Below, piece by piece: positions 36,782-47,200 of a DNA stretch of 64,000 bases. Source of the stretch: MSPOR6 sp964652195 (GTDB lineage Bacteria > Poribacteria > WGA-4E > WGA-3G); assembly GCA_964652195.1 (NCBI GenBank), contig CAZZBB010000010.1, positions 1-64,000 of the forward strand, given 5' to 3'. The position numbers were made by a program, and so were the translations under genes. The first letter of the stretch is position 1, and every line of letters starts with the position of its first letter. The notes below the pieces were generated by a model that was not told the DNA's origin, made no database searches, and saw only the letters and a program-made list of their open reading frames with translations.

Positions 36782-37723
36782 TTATGGGCTTGGGTTATTT
36801 TGAGTGGAATCCATAATCTTATTCAAAATATCTTCAAAGTTATTTGGTGTTGTATTTCTCTCTAACCATTCAATACGTTGATCTTTTTTGAACCAAGTCA
36901 TCTGTCTTTTTGCGAATTTGCGTGTGTTCTGTTTTAGCTGTTCTACAGCTTCAACATAAGTAGATTGTCCATCAAGATATGCTACTAACTCCTTATAGCC
37001 AAAACTCTGTAGTGCAAAGGAATCACGTGAATGTCCTGCTGCTAATATGGATTCGACTTCCTTTACTAAACCGTTCGCAAGCATTACATCTACTCGTTGA
37101 TTGATACGATCATTAAGCAGTGGACGAGACATAGTTAAACCAAAAGCATTGAAAGGGTATCGTTGTGGTTTGTGTTGCCACTGTTGTTGATGTTCGGATA
37201 TGGGGATGCCAGTTATTTGGTATACTTCAATTGCACGTATGACTCTGGGTAGATTATTAGGGTGAATTCGGTCAGCAGAGATTGGATCGTATTTGCGTAA
37301 ACGATTGTGAAGTTCTTCAACACCATATTCCGCTGCTTCAAGTTGAAGTTTATTTCGTATTTTGACATCAGCACCGGGTCCCTCAAATAAACCATCAACG
37401 ATTGCCCTAAAATACAAACCAGCCCCACCTGCAAGTATTACCTGTTTATTTTTTTTCTTTATATCTGAAATTGCCGTATCTGCAAGGAGTTTATATTCCG
37501 CGACGGTGAACGGTTGTGAAATATCTACACAATCAATTAAGTGATGCGGTGCTGCCTGTTGCTCTTGGTAGGAAGGTTTTGCTGTTCCGATGTCCATCTG
37601 CCGATAGATTTGTCGTGAATCTACGGAGACGATTTCGGCATTGAGTCGTTGGGCAAGATCAATAGCAATCTCAGTTTTTCCAACTGCTGTAGGACCGAGT
37701 ATACAGAGGAGTTGTGATTTCAT
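36782..37723 (-). CDS. miaA: tRNA dimethylallyltransferase
   Basis: 313 aa. P-loop GPTAVGKTEIAID, DSRQIYRQMDIGTAKP and LAGGAGLYFRAIVDGLFEGP identify MiaA, which adds dimethylallyl to A37 of tRNAs reading U-starting codons. FALQSFGYKELVAYL and RQMTWFKKD are conserved parts near the C-terminus. Length normal. It follows mnmA on the same strand. Confidence 0.95.
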   Translation of the reverse strand: MKSQLLCILGPTAVGKTEIAIDLAQRLNAEIVSVDSRQIYRQMDIGTAKPSYQEQQAAPHHLIDCVDISQPFTVAEYKLLADTAISDIKKKNKQVILAGGAGLYFRAIVDGLFEGPGADVKIRNKLQLEAAEYGVEELHNRLRKYDPISADRIHPNNLPRVIRAIEVYQITGIPISEHQQQWQHKPQRYPFNAFGLTMSRPLLNDRINQRVDVMLANGLVKEVESILAAGHSRDSFALQSFGYKELVAYLDGQSTYVEAVEQLKQNTRKFAKRQMTWFKKDQRIEWLERNTTPNNFEDILNKIMDSTQNNPSP

Positions 37724-37777
37724 CTGTTAAATGCTATCAAGGATTTAAGTTAAATTTTGAAGTGTAAAGAAATCAGA

Positions 37778-38866
37778 TTATGTTGTGTCTGTACCTACAA
37801 TCCATCCACCCCCGATGACGTATTCACCATCGTAAAATACCGTGGCTTGCCCCGGGGTGATTGCACGTCGGGGTTCGTCGAATTTGACAATTGCTTCTGA
37901 ATTTCCGATTGGAGAAATTGTTGCGGTACCACCATCGTCACGGGATCTAATTTTAACATGTGCGCGTATTGGTTCTGTTAACTCATCAATTGAGATAAGG
38001 TTTATCCGTTCTACGTGCATGGTGTCTTCAAGAAGGTCATCCGATTCACCGACAACAACAGTTTTTTCATTTGCATTTAATTGGGTTACATAGAGTGGTT
38101 TGCCAACGGAAATTCCTAAACCGCGTCGTTGTCCTACGGTATAAAAAGGTACACCTTGATGTTTCCCGAGGACATTCCCCTGCTTGTCAATTATATCTCC
38201 ACCTTCAATTTTCTCAGGTATTCTGTCTTGAAGAAATCTTCTATAATTTGTATCTGCTACAAAACAGAGTTCTTGGCTTTCGATTTTTTCTGCAGTTCTT
38301 AGGTCATACTGACGTGCGAGGTCTCTTACTTGGGTTTTAGAGTAATCCCCGAGTGGCATTATGGCACATCGTAATTGATCTTGTGTAAGAGCGGCAAGGA
38401 AATAGGATTGATCTTTGCTATGATCTAGTGATTTTCGTAATAGAAATCGACCTGTTTCAGAATGTTGTTCTATTCGTGCATAATGTCCTGTTGCGATGGC
38501 TTCACATTCTAATGACTTGGCGAGATCAAGTAGTTTTCCAAATTTTAGTTTTCGGTTACATACCATGCATGGACTTGGTGTTCTCCCGATGAGATATTCT
38601 TCAACGAAGTAATCGATAATTTCTTCTTTAAATATATCTTCGTAGTTTACGCCGTAAAAGGGGATACCGAGTTGTGTAGCAACCCGTCGTGCATCTTCAA
38701 TACCTTCGAGTGAACAGCAATTTGGTCGTTCTGGATCAACTTCAATTGTATCAGGTGCACCAAGACGCATAGTGATACCGGTAACATCATAACCAGCCTT
38801 AACCATCATGGCAGCAGTAACGGAACTATCTACGCCACCGCTCATTGCGACGAGTACTTTTTTCAT
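37778..38866 (-). CDS. mnmA: tRNA-specific 2-thiouridylase
   Basis: 362 aa. PP-loop SGGVDSS at residues 9-15, the catalytic cysteines C100 (in CMVCNRKLKFG) and C201 (in ELCFVADTNY), and the C-terminal domain with GQRRGLGISVGKPLYV. It makes the 2-thio group at U34 of Lys, Glu and Gln tRNAs. The sulfur relay would come from the cysteine desulfurase at 11352 or another. ATG 38866 precedes miaA by about 55 bases. Confidence 0.96.
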   Translation of the reverse strand: MKKVLVAMSGGVDSSVTAAMMVKAGYDVTGITMRLGAPDTIEVDPERPNCCSLEGIEDARRVATQLGIPFYGVNYEDIFKEEIIDYFVEEYLIGRTPSPCMVCNRKLKFGKLLDLAKSLECEAIATGHYARIEQHSETGRFLLRKSLDHSKDQSYFLAALTQDQLRCAIMPLGDYSKTQVRDLARQYDLRTAEKIESQELCFVADTNYRRFLQDRIPEKIEGGDIIDKQGNVLGKHQGVPFYTVGQRRGLGISVGKPLYVTQLNANEKTVVVGESDDLLEDTMHVERINLISIDELTEPIRAHVKIRSRDDGGTATISPIGNSEAIVKFDEPRRAITPGQATVFYDGEYVIGGGWIVGTDTT

Positions 38867-38910
38867 GGATTTTTATTGGGATTATGACACATGGAGTGTA
38901 TCAATAATAA

Positions 38911-40074
38911 TTAAGAGATTTCCCAATCCTCATTACCAGCATAACGTGTCTGGTATACATCTTGATTGAGTTTTATACCGAGGCCTGGTGAGTCTGGAAC
39001 TGTGAATGTCCCTCCGTTGAATTCGTAGCCGGAAACATCAATGACATCACTGGTGAGGGTTGCGACTTCCCCATATAGAAAATGCGGGATTGTCTTTGCA
39101 AATTGTAGACTGAGAAAAAAACCAAGTAGAGATCCCCAGTTGTGAGGTGCACATTTCACGTCACCCTTGGCAGCCATATCCGCAAGTTTTCGCCACCCTG
39201 TGACACCGAGTCCTTTCATATCGTGTTGGATGACATCAATCACACCTGCTTCAAAGAACGGATCATAGAATTCCAACGGTGCTCGTGTGCGGGTTTCACC
39301 ATCAGCGATTAACGTGTTCAACCCTTTTTCTTTAATATATGCCTTTAGATTGCGATATAACGCGACATCCTCTTCAAACATCTCTTCGATCCAGAAAACA
39401 TCACAATTGCTTGTTTCGACCAAGAAAGTGATGACTTCATCGTAAGTATACGCATTGTTTGCATCAACGAGAATATTGAAACCTTCCCCTGCAGTGCTTC
39501 GCGCAAGTTGGACAACTTCAATGTCTCTTTCAAGGCCCGCTTTTCGCTCCATGAGATGATTACCCCGTCCCATTTTCATTTTGCATGCTGTGAATCCATC
39601 TGCCAAACTCTTTTTGACATCGTTCTCAATCCGTTTTAGACCTTCCTCTTTCGTCTCGTAGAGCAAATCATTGAAATAAATTGTGCTGTCGTAAGCGGGT
39701 AAACCGTTACCATAGGCTTCAGTTCCCATCAGTTGATATGCGGGTTTATCCAGTATTTTCCCGATAGTATCCCACAATGCGTTTTCAAATCCACGGTATT
39801 CTTCAACAATTCCATTTTCAGGATTGAGTAGGTCAAAAGGGTTCTTGTTAATAGCAGTTTTAGCTTCTTCAGCAGCTGACCCCCAGCTTGTTGGCCCCCA
39901 CCCCAGTGTACCATCGCTTGTATATATGCGCGTAATCCCTTCCCGCCATTTGCCGTTTGGGTCGGGTTGTTTAATCTCCTTGGCACCAGAGTTACAACCG
40001 ATTGCTGGTTGATCAATTTCAACGGTTACTTGCTCAATCTTAGTTATGGTGATATCAGATGGATACTTAGACAT
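38911..40074 (-). CDS. Enolase-superfamily enzyme (mandelate racemase-like)
   Basis: 387 aa. The catalytic KMKMGRG lysines, the metal ligands in LVDANNAYT, WIEEMFEED and IADGETRTRAP, and the histidine in KCAPHNWGS are all present. The N-terminal capping domain is longer than in the protein at 26128. It should abstract a proton alpha to a carboxylate. Reaction (dehydratase, racemase or epimerase) not determinable. Separate from mnmA by 44 bases on the same strand. Confidence 0.83.
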   Translation of the reverse strand: MSKYPSDITITKIEQVTVEIDQPAIGCNSGAKEIKQPDPNGKWREGITRIYTSDGTLGWGPTSWGSAAEEAKTAINKNPFDLLNPENGIVEEYRGFENALWDTIGKILDKPAYQLMGTEAYGNGLPAYDSTIYFNDLLYETKEEGLKRIENDVKKSLADGFTACKMKMGRGNHLMERKAGLERDIEVVQLARSTAGEGFNILVDANNAYTYDEVITFLVETSNCDVFWIEEMFEEDVALYRNLKAYIKEKGLNTLIADGETRTRAPLEFYDPFFEAGVIDVIQHDMKGLGVTGWRKLADMAAKGDVKCAPHNWGSLLGFFLSLQFAKTIPHFLYGEVATLTSDVIDVSGYEFNGGTFTVPDSPGLGIKLNQDVYQTRYAGNEDWEIS

Positions 40075-40189
40075 GTCAATCTTTCTATAATGAAACGAAC
40101 ATATTCTTTGGGGTATATATAATATTTTCTTGACATTCTACCGGCAGAAATCATTAGTTTACCTGGAATTGCTATAAAGACTCTGATTA

Positions 40190-41389
40190 CTATTCGAGTA
40201 TATTTAGTATTTTGTTAAGCTCTGCTTTTACTAAATTATTATCTTCTTTAGTATCGTAGTAATCATAGATTTTTGATGGTAGATTATCATAAGGGTCGGC
40301 ATCTGTTATTTGCTTTATGAGTGCCGGTTTTCCCAGAAGTTGTGTTATACGTATTCTGTCTCTGTGATTCTCAACTTTTGTTTTTGTCAAGAGGGTGATT
40401 AGACGATGAGCTAATCCAGAAGCTAAGCCATTCTTTGCATAATGAGCCAATGTATTTACAGCAGCTTGTTTGGTGTTATCGCTTGAATCATTTGTAAGAA
40501 TATCAAATAGATTATCTACGGCATTAATGTCAATGTGGTTTTGTAATGCAATAACAATATGTTTGCGTACACTGTCATCAGTATCCTTGAGTGCCGTTAC
40601 CAATTTTGAGGTAGTTGGTTTGTTAAGTAGTTTTATAGATCTTGCCGAGGCTTGCCGTACACCAACATGTTTATCTGTTAATCCAACTTCAATCTGTTTA
40701 CTGTATTCATTTTTTCCAAGGCGGTAAAGGGCAGCATTTATTTCCATTTTTAACCCCTTATCGGCTATTTTTTTCTTAGTAGATTCTAAGCGTCTCTGTG
40801 TGGATGTGTCCCCCTTCTCACCGATAATTTGAATTAAATTTACCTTTGCTGTGAGAGGAAAATCAGGATCTTCAATTGCAGGGAATATTAAATCAAACCC
40901 CTTCATACCGATCTTTCTTAATACAGTGAGAAAGTCGCCATGTACATTTCTATATTTTTTATCAGTGAAATCCTGTAATATTAGAGGGATTACATCTAAA
41001 CCTTTATCTGCGAGAATTTGTATTACATCATTTTGGACACGGTGTTTTTCACTCAGTATTAGGAAGATCTTTTTTATATGAGGAATGTCTAATTCAGCAA
41101 GTCGTCTTGCCCGTTCGTTCCGATATTCTGTTTCCAAATTACGATTTTTCAATAAAGTAGATTCTCGTGAAAGTGCGTAACTATAAGCAATGAGCAAAAG
41201 AGCTTGGGCTTCAACTTTGTTTTCTTCTTCAATCTCTGCGCGCTTGAGGTGTTCAACAGCTTCTACAGCAAGACCAGCCCCTAACAACTTTGTTCTACCT
41301 GGTGAGATTTCAGGAATGATCTGTTCTTGTTTACAACCAAACGACACAACCCATGCTAAGATAAGGCATATCGTTAAAAATTTTTTCAT
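40190..41389 (-). CDS. HEAT-repeat lipoprotein
   Basis: 399 aa from the chosen start. The lipoprotein signal is MKKFLTICLILAWVVSFGC. The remainder is all helical with HEAT-like repeats (VGVRQASARSIKLLN, DDSVRKHIVIALQNH, DNTKQAAVNTLAHYAK). It is a clear paralogue of the next gene upstream. It should be anchored in a membrane and act as a scaffold. A promoter with an overlapping palindrome is upstream (41491-41519). The frame extends to 41416, but the extra nine residues precede a signal peptide and are unlikely. Confidence 0.78.
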   Translation of the reverse strand: MKKFLTICLILAWVVSFGCKQEQIIPEISPGRTKLLGAGLAVEAVEHLKRAEIEEENKVEAQALLLIAYSYALSRESTLLKNRNLETEYRNERARRLAELDIPHIKKIFLILSEKHRVQNDVIQILADKGLDVIPLILQDFTDKKYRNVHGDFLTVLRKIGMKGFDLIFPAIEDPDFPLTAKVNLIQIIGEKGDTSTQRRLESTKKKIADKGLKMEINAALYRLGKNEYSKQIEVGLTDKHVGVRQASARSIKLLNKPTTSKLVTALKDTDDSVRKHIVIALQNHIDINAVDNLFDILTNDSSDNTKQAAVNTLAHYAKNGLASGLAHRLITLLTKTKVENHRDRIRITQLLGKPALIKQITDADPYDNLPSKIYDYYDTKEDNNLVKAELNKILNILE

Positions 41390-41490
41390 GTTACGTTCGT
41401 TTTCTCCTTCTAACATCAGCGTAAGAGCAATAAAATAGGGATTGTTAATAATGACCTTTATGTTTAAACAGATTAAATCCCAATTTTACT

Positions 41491-41519
41491 ATAGTAAATC
41501 AGACACATATTTGTGTCAA
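41491..41519 (-). promoter_or_regulatory. Promoter with GACACA-N4-TGTGTC palindrome
   Basis: On the minus strand TTGACA (41514-41519), a 17-base spacer, TACTAT (41491-41496), about 100 bases before the HEAT lipoprotein start at 41389. The perfect palindrome GACACA-TATT-TGTGTC (41502-41517) overlaps the -35 and could be an operator. Confidence 0.5.
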
Positions 41520-41620
41520 GTATTTTTTTAAAGGTATATAAATTCTCCCATGTTACATTTGTGATAGTTGAAACTAAATTGAGGTGTATCAATATGATAT
41601 TGAATGTACGATTTAAGAAT

Positions 41621-42826
41621 CTATTTTCGTATCCGTTGAAAAAGATCATTCAATTCAGTTTTAACAAATGAACTATCCTCATGTTTTTGAGAGTAGTCAT
41701 AAAGTTTACTGTCTATATCATCAACAAGTCTGAGTGCATTTAGTTGTTTTACTAATGCGTCATTTTTGAGAAGTTGTACGATTCGGACACGATCTTCAGG
41801 ACTGTCTACCTCTTGATTTATTAACATTTCAGCGAGATGTTTTGCTAAACCTCTTGAAAGACCTGTTCCAGTATTTGTATAATCAGTAAGTGTATTAATT
41901 GCTGCTTGTTTTGTTGCCTTGTCGTGTTGGCTCTTCAATATATCGACCAGCGGCTTTACTGCATTTTTTGTCTTATGTACTGCTAATGCTTTTGCTATAT
42001 TAGAAACGACCAATGTATCACTATCTTTTAATGAGGATATTAATATATTTTCATTAACATCAGTGATATCCTTCATTGCTTTGGCAGATGCCCGGCGAAC
42101 CCCGACATCATTGGATGTTAGTCCTTTTGTAATCTCAGATTTATGTTTTTTATCTCCAAGTTTATATAATGTTGTAAAGATTTCCATTCTGAGAGCGGAA
42201 TCCATACTTTCTCTATCAATAGCATCTAATTTTTCAAGTGCTTTCTTATCCCCTATATCGCCAATTACTCTTATGAGTTTTATTTTTGCTGAAGGATTTA
42301 CATCGGTATCATTTAGTCTATTTAAAATAGGATCAACTGCATCAGATCCAATCTGAACCAACACAGGTAAGAAGGTTGCGTGTGCATCTGGATATGAGTT
42401 TTTTGCTATGTTATCAACAATAAGAACAGCAGCATCGGTTCCCTTTTCAGCTAAAGCATTTAATCCAGTTTTTCGTATTTGTGATTGTACACTAAGAATT
42501 TCAATTAATTTGCTTATTTCTGCCTCATTCATTGCAGCAATTCTTTTTGTTCTTTCTTGTTTAAATTCTGCTTCACGCCCAAAACTTTGTGCTGCTTTTG
42601 TAGCAAGACCATGAGAATATGCGATCACTAATAGTGCGCGGGCTTCTGACTGATCCTCATCAATTTTCTCTGCTTCTTTGAGTTCGTTAATTGAATCTAA
42701 TGCCAGACCACTATTAATGAGTTTACTTTTCCCTACTGATAGATGACTGGGACCTTTTGGTTTTGTATTACAACCAACGATGGTAATTAGGATAAGAATC
42801 AGTGCAAGAATTTTATAGTTCTTCAT
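41621..42826 (-). CDS. HEAT-repeat lipoprotein, paralogue
   Basis: 401 aa. Signal peptide ending VGC (lipobox ITIVGC). HEAT-like helical repeats fill residues 100-400 (VGVRRASAKAMKDITD, DTLVVSNIAKALAVH, KATKQAAINTLTDYTN). It shares most blocks with the gene at 40190, for instance LL-IAYSHGL and ERTKRIA. The two form a tandem duplication. Function unknown. A promoter (TTGATT-N16-TATAAT, 42955-42982) and a hairpin in the leader (42859-42883) precede it. Confidence 0.78.
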   Translation of the reverse strand: MKNYKILALILILITIVGCNTKPKGPSHLSVGKSKLINSGLALDSINELKEAEKIDEDQSEARALLVIAYSHGLATKAAQSFGREAEFKQERTKRIAAMNEAEISKLIEILSVQSQIRKTGLNALAEKGTDAAVLIVDNIAKNSYPDAHATFLPVLVQIGSDAVDPILNRLNDTDVNPSAKIKLIRVIGDIGDKKALEKLDAIDRESMDSALRMEIFTTLYKLGDKKHKSEITKGLTSNDVGVRRASAKAMKDITDVNENILISSLKDSDTLVVSNIAKALAVHKTKNAVKPLVDILKSQHDKATKQAAINTLTDYTNTGTGLSRGLAKHLAEMLINQEVDSPEDRVRIVQLLKNDALVKQLNALRLVDDIDSKLYDYSQKHEDSSFVKTELNDLFQRIRK

Positions 42827-42858
42827 AATGTCCTATATTTCTCCCTTAACATAAAATC

Positions 42859-42883
42859 AGACCGTATTTAGTAAATGCGGTCT
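42859..42883. other. Hairpin in the leader of the upstream HEAT gene
   Basis: Arms AGACCGTATTT and AAATGCGGTCT with a 3-base loop and one wobble pair, about 33 bases before the start of the HEAT gene on the minus strand. It could be a regulatory or attenuation structure, or another dispersed hairpin. Confidence 0.4.
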
Positions 42884-42954
42884 CTCGTTGCAACTGATGC
42901 AGAGAAGTAGTACTAACAACCAAATCCATACCAGTCACTTTTTTTAACATATTT

Positions 42955-42982
42955 ATTATAATTGTGGGTTATACAAAATCAA
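42955..42982 (-). promoter_or_regulatory. Promoter of the upstream HEAT lipoprotein
   Basis: Minus strand TTGATT (42977-42982), 16-base spacer, TATAAT (42955-42960), giving a leader of about 125 bases with the hairpin at 42859-42883. Confidence 0.42.
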
Positions 42983-42983
42983 T

Positions 42984-44226
42984 TAAAAATACCACATATT
43001 ACTGTAAAAGTCAAAATGTTTCTTACTGAAGGGTGTGTAAAGTTTTTGGCATGCATATAACGGATCATATAGTTTTAGTTTCTGGCTATTCGCCTCAGCT
43101 ATTACAGCAGTAATATATTTATTATTTACACGTTTAAAATAGTTACACTTTTTGTCACATGGTGTGACATTGGTAAATGCCTTTTCCCGTTAGTACTACA
43201 CTGGGTTTATAGATACTTTTTTAAGGTTACAAGAATTTGTTAAATGATATATTTTGTGTCTTTTTCAATTCTTCTAATCCATTGAATTGGGATCGTATGG
43301 ATGTAGAATATCTTACGGGTATGTAAAGTAGTTAAGATCGGGGATCGGAATCCCGATATCAAGGAATCAACGGTATGAATGCCATTTAGGCATTCCCCGC
43401 CTACAGAAGAGTCTAATCCTTAAATTGACGCTATAAGTAATAACGATTCATTTTATGAGATACACCGTAGTAGTATTTTCACAACACAATTTTTAAAACA
43501 ACATGTTTTAAACTGCTCTAAAGCCAGTCCCAGAAAGGATTTTTTAGAAACACTTAAAAATGTTAGTTTTTTTATTTTTTTGTAAAATTTATACTCTGTC
43601 CTTATTTAAAGTGTTCTAAACCCTGTTCTGGCATAGGTTTATAGGGGTATAAGATTTCGATTTCCTTTTCACAACAGTTGTGAAAGTTTCACAACAACAT
43701 TTTCCTGACACACCTTTTTTGTAACACATATAGTAACATGATAAAAACATACAGGTCAAGTCTAATATTAGTTTATGTGATACTATTCAAGAATATATTC
43801 ACTTTTGTTATTTATTTTCCCGTATAATTTCAATTATTTTATATCTTTAGTTGTATTACGGTTTGGTTTTCTTCAATATTTTTCACTTATTTTTGGTTAT
43901 TATATTTTATAGTTTTATTTTCTATGTGTTATGTAATTAATTTTGAATTATGGATGGTGGTTATGTATACCAAGGGGTGGAAAAGATCAGGGATCGGAAT
44001 CTACTCCTACAAAGAGCCTAATGATTAAATGACGCCTATAGTGCAGTTAGAAACCGCACTATAGGCGTCAATTTAGTGCACATCCAGGAACGGTAGCTTC
44101 GGTTTCCTAACCGAAGCGGATTTAACGTGAAGCCTTCAATCAAAGGTTTAGCACCTACCTGGGTAATGAGAGTGATATTCTTGTAAAATGAAGTTCATAT
44201 ACCTATTATCAAACTCACGTTAAATG
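42984..44226. other. Gene-free, repeat-rich island
   Basis: About 1.2 kb without a plausible gene, AT-rich. It holds several dispersed repeats: GGGTGTGTAAAGTTTTTGGC (43033-43054), GTTACAC-TTTTTGTCACAT (43142-43160), the palindrome TGTCACA-TGG-TGTGACA (43153-43169), a GATCGGGGATC hairpin (43336-43360), GAATGCC/GGCATTC (43377-43395), TTCACAAC-A-GTTGTGAA (43668-43684), an 18-bp-arm palindrome (44031-44069) and GCTTCGGTT/AACCGAAGC (44096-44117). Confidence 0.75.
44031..44069. repeat. Long perfect palindrome
   Basis: GACGCCTATAGTGC and GCACTATAGGCGTC, 14 bp perfect, extended by GTT/AAC across one mismatch to 18-base arms with a 3-base loop. It lies in the repeat island downstream of the first sigma-propeller gene, next to the GCTTCGGTT hairpin at 44096. 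Confidence 0.7.
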
Positions 44227-47200
44227 TTATTCAAGAATATAGTGAAGCATACTTTGGTTTTGCGTGCCTACATAAAGAGTTTTTCCATCTACGGCAAGAG
44301 AATTAATGTTATCAGGAATCTCAGAAACAACTTGCTCCCAATTACCATTTTTCAGACGATAGATACCTGATTTTTCTGTAACACCATACAATGTATCCTC
44401 GTCAACAGCCAAGTGTTCCATGACAAGGATTCTTCCGTCGGTATCAACTAAAGCGCTCCAGTTTTTCCCATTCTCCGAAGTACACACACCTGCATCCGTT
44501 GCTACATACACTGCGGTACCAACAAACACAATTTCGTTGAATGCAATAACAGGAAATGGCATTGCCGATGTGAAATCAATCCAATTAGTTCCCTTATCAA
44601 ACGATGCCATCAGTTTACCATCGCGTTTTCCTACGTAGACAATGTTTCCTGAAACCGCAAGTTTTAGATCTTTCTTTAATAGGTCTCTTGTAAACATAAC
44701 TGTTTCTTCTTGTCCTGTGTCATACCATTCAGTATCACCGGGTTCCCATCGGAAGAGCTTAAAGTTGTATTCCATGTAGAATATATTACCACTAACAGCA
44801 AACATCCCATGTAACCCGCGTCTGCGAATCATAGTTAATTGTCCGTGATGTGCCATAGCAAGTTGCTTAAAAAACTGTGTTGCACCAACAGAGCTTTTCT
44901 GCAATTGTTCAATGTATGACTTATCTGAACCCTTAGCAAACATTTTAGCCATAGCAGCTATTCCTTCATGAGGTGATATTATTTCTTGTTTGTTCAAAAG
45001 TTCAAATAAGTTGCGTGAGTCAAAGACCGGCATATCTTGAATCGGAATTAACGTCTTGCGAGTATCAGATAGTCTATACAGAGTCACGATCTGTGGATTG
45101 AAAGTACTTTGACACTTTGCATAAAGTGTGTCCCCAGATTCGACTATCCGAGAAGAAGTGGGTATCCCTATTTTTAATCCCTTTTCTGGATTTACCACAT
45201 ACCATGACTTTCCCTTGTCCGTGGATTTAAACACCTCTTCTCTGGTCATTGCATAAAGGGATCCAGATGTATTTTTCTCTTTACCCCTGTTGACGAAAGT
45301 TAGGCTATTTAAACCACTTTTGGGTTCTGTATTATACCTCGACCAAGATATGCCTCCATCAAATGTACGATATATGCCAGATTGACCATATATATAAAAT
45401 GTGCTATCGTTTATCCCTACTGCCTCATGCACACTCCCAGGTATTGCAGAGATTCCTGTAGAAGTTACATGTGTCCAGGTGTTACCTGTATCAATTGACC
45501 GAATAACACTACCACTGTCCCAACCTATTATTAATACTGTATTTTCTTTTGCTACAAGTGATGCCAGTGGTTCATTTTCAAAAGAAAGCTGATGTCCGAA
45601 AATAGAATGTGCGTTCTTAGGTGTTATCTCTGTCCATGACTTACCTTTATCGGTTGAACGGTAGAGTCCCCAGTATTGGCTTATATTATTATTGCTAATA
45701 TCTCCGACGTTCGATACAGCCATAATATAGAGTATATCATCTGTTCCGGCAAACGATCTGATGTCTGCCATGTCAGCGATTGGAAATTGAACAGGTTCCC
45801 ACCTATCAACGACAAATCGGTATAAACCTGTGCTGTATATACCTGTGTCTGTTCTAAGAAATAATGTGTCTTGTATCAGATCTAAGGAAATTACCGCTTC
45901 TTTTAATCCGTTGTTAATTGCTTCCCACGTTTCCCCAGAATCCTTAGAACTGAAAACACCATGTTCAGCCGCAAGAAAAAACGTCTCATCTATTACTGCC
46001 AAGTCAACTATATCTGCTTTTGGACATTCACCAACTAAATTCCATGTTTCACCACCATCAGTAGATTCGAATATTTCATCGAGTATAACTATATATAGAG
46101 TATCATTAAATTCTGCTAACGGGATTTTATCCACCCATCTATCATCCCTACGGAAAGTACTCAGGTCAGATACTTGTTCCCATTCGGATCCATCAAATGC
46201 TGATTTATAGAGATTTTCGCTATAATCGAGAAGATAGATTCCTCTATCAGTTGTCGCTAATACCGTTCTCACATCGTCTGATATTCCAGGGACGTTACCA
46301 GCAATCCACTGTTTAGGAAGAGATATCTCCTCTTCTCCTTCTGCCTCTACAGCAGCCAATAAGACCTCATCAGGATTCGGTCTCGGAGTATCACTCTTGC
46401 CTACAGCATTAGCACTCCCAATCTGATTTCGTACTTCTGGTTCTACCACCATATCTTGTGCTATAGGTGCTTCAACAAGTTCAACCGACATCTCGAATTG
46501 TGCATCCAAACTATAGGGTATCTGGAAACGTGCCAAGTGTTGATTGCCGATCCCCAACATCAATGCAATCAGAACAGCAGTTGATGCAGCAACTGCCCAC
46601 GGGATAAGCGGTTTGCTACCGGTAGGTGTAGGTTTAAGTCGTGCTACCTCTTGCATAATATTATCAGTCAGGTTTGGTGAAATTTGAAAATGTTCAAGTG
46701 CATCTCTAATCATTGTTTCCTCCTTTCGTAAACGTTGTCTTGCACGCATGAGACGGGTCTTGATTGTGCTTACGGATACTCCTAAGAATCTGCTGATTTC
46801 CTCAATCTTCATCTCTCCCAGATAGTGGAGTGTCATCACAGTCCGTTCACTCTCTTTTAGCTTCGCGAGGAGTTTCTTAACAATTTCGCGTTGTGTCTGA
46901 GCTACACTGTTAGCACGATCATCTCTGACATGCTGTGAGTAAGTATCCCTTTGTGTTATTGTTATCTCTGCATCCTCCAATCGTTCAGTATGTTTTCGAT
47001 TTTTGCTGAGCCAAGTAGCACAAAGGTTTGTTGTTATGACATAGAGCCACCCGGAAAAATGACTATGATCTTTCAAAGTATGTAGTCTCTGATACACTTT
47101 TAGGAATGTATCCTGAGTGATGTCTTCTGCTGTGTGGAAATCTCCAATTTTTCTCCAAGCCAGCGCGTGAACTGGTTTCTGATACTTTTTTACGAGTTCA

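Noticed and set aside
41919..42356. Open frame of 145 codons on the plus strand
   Set aside because: Antisense to a HEAT-repeat lipoprotein; the translation resembles no protein.
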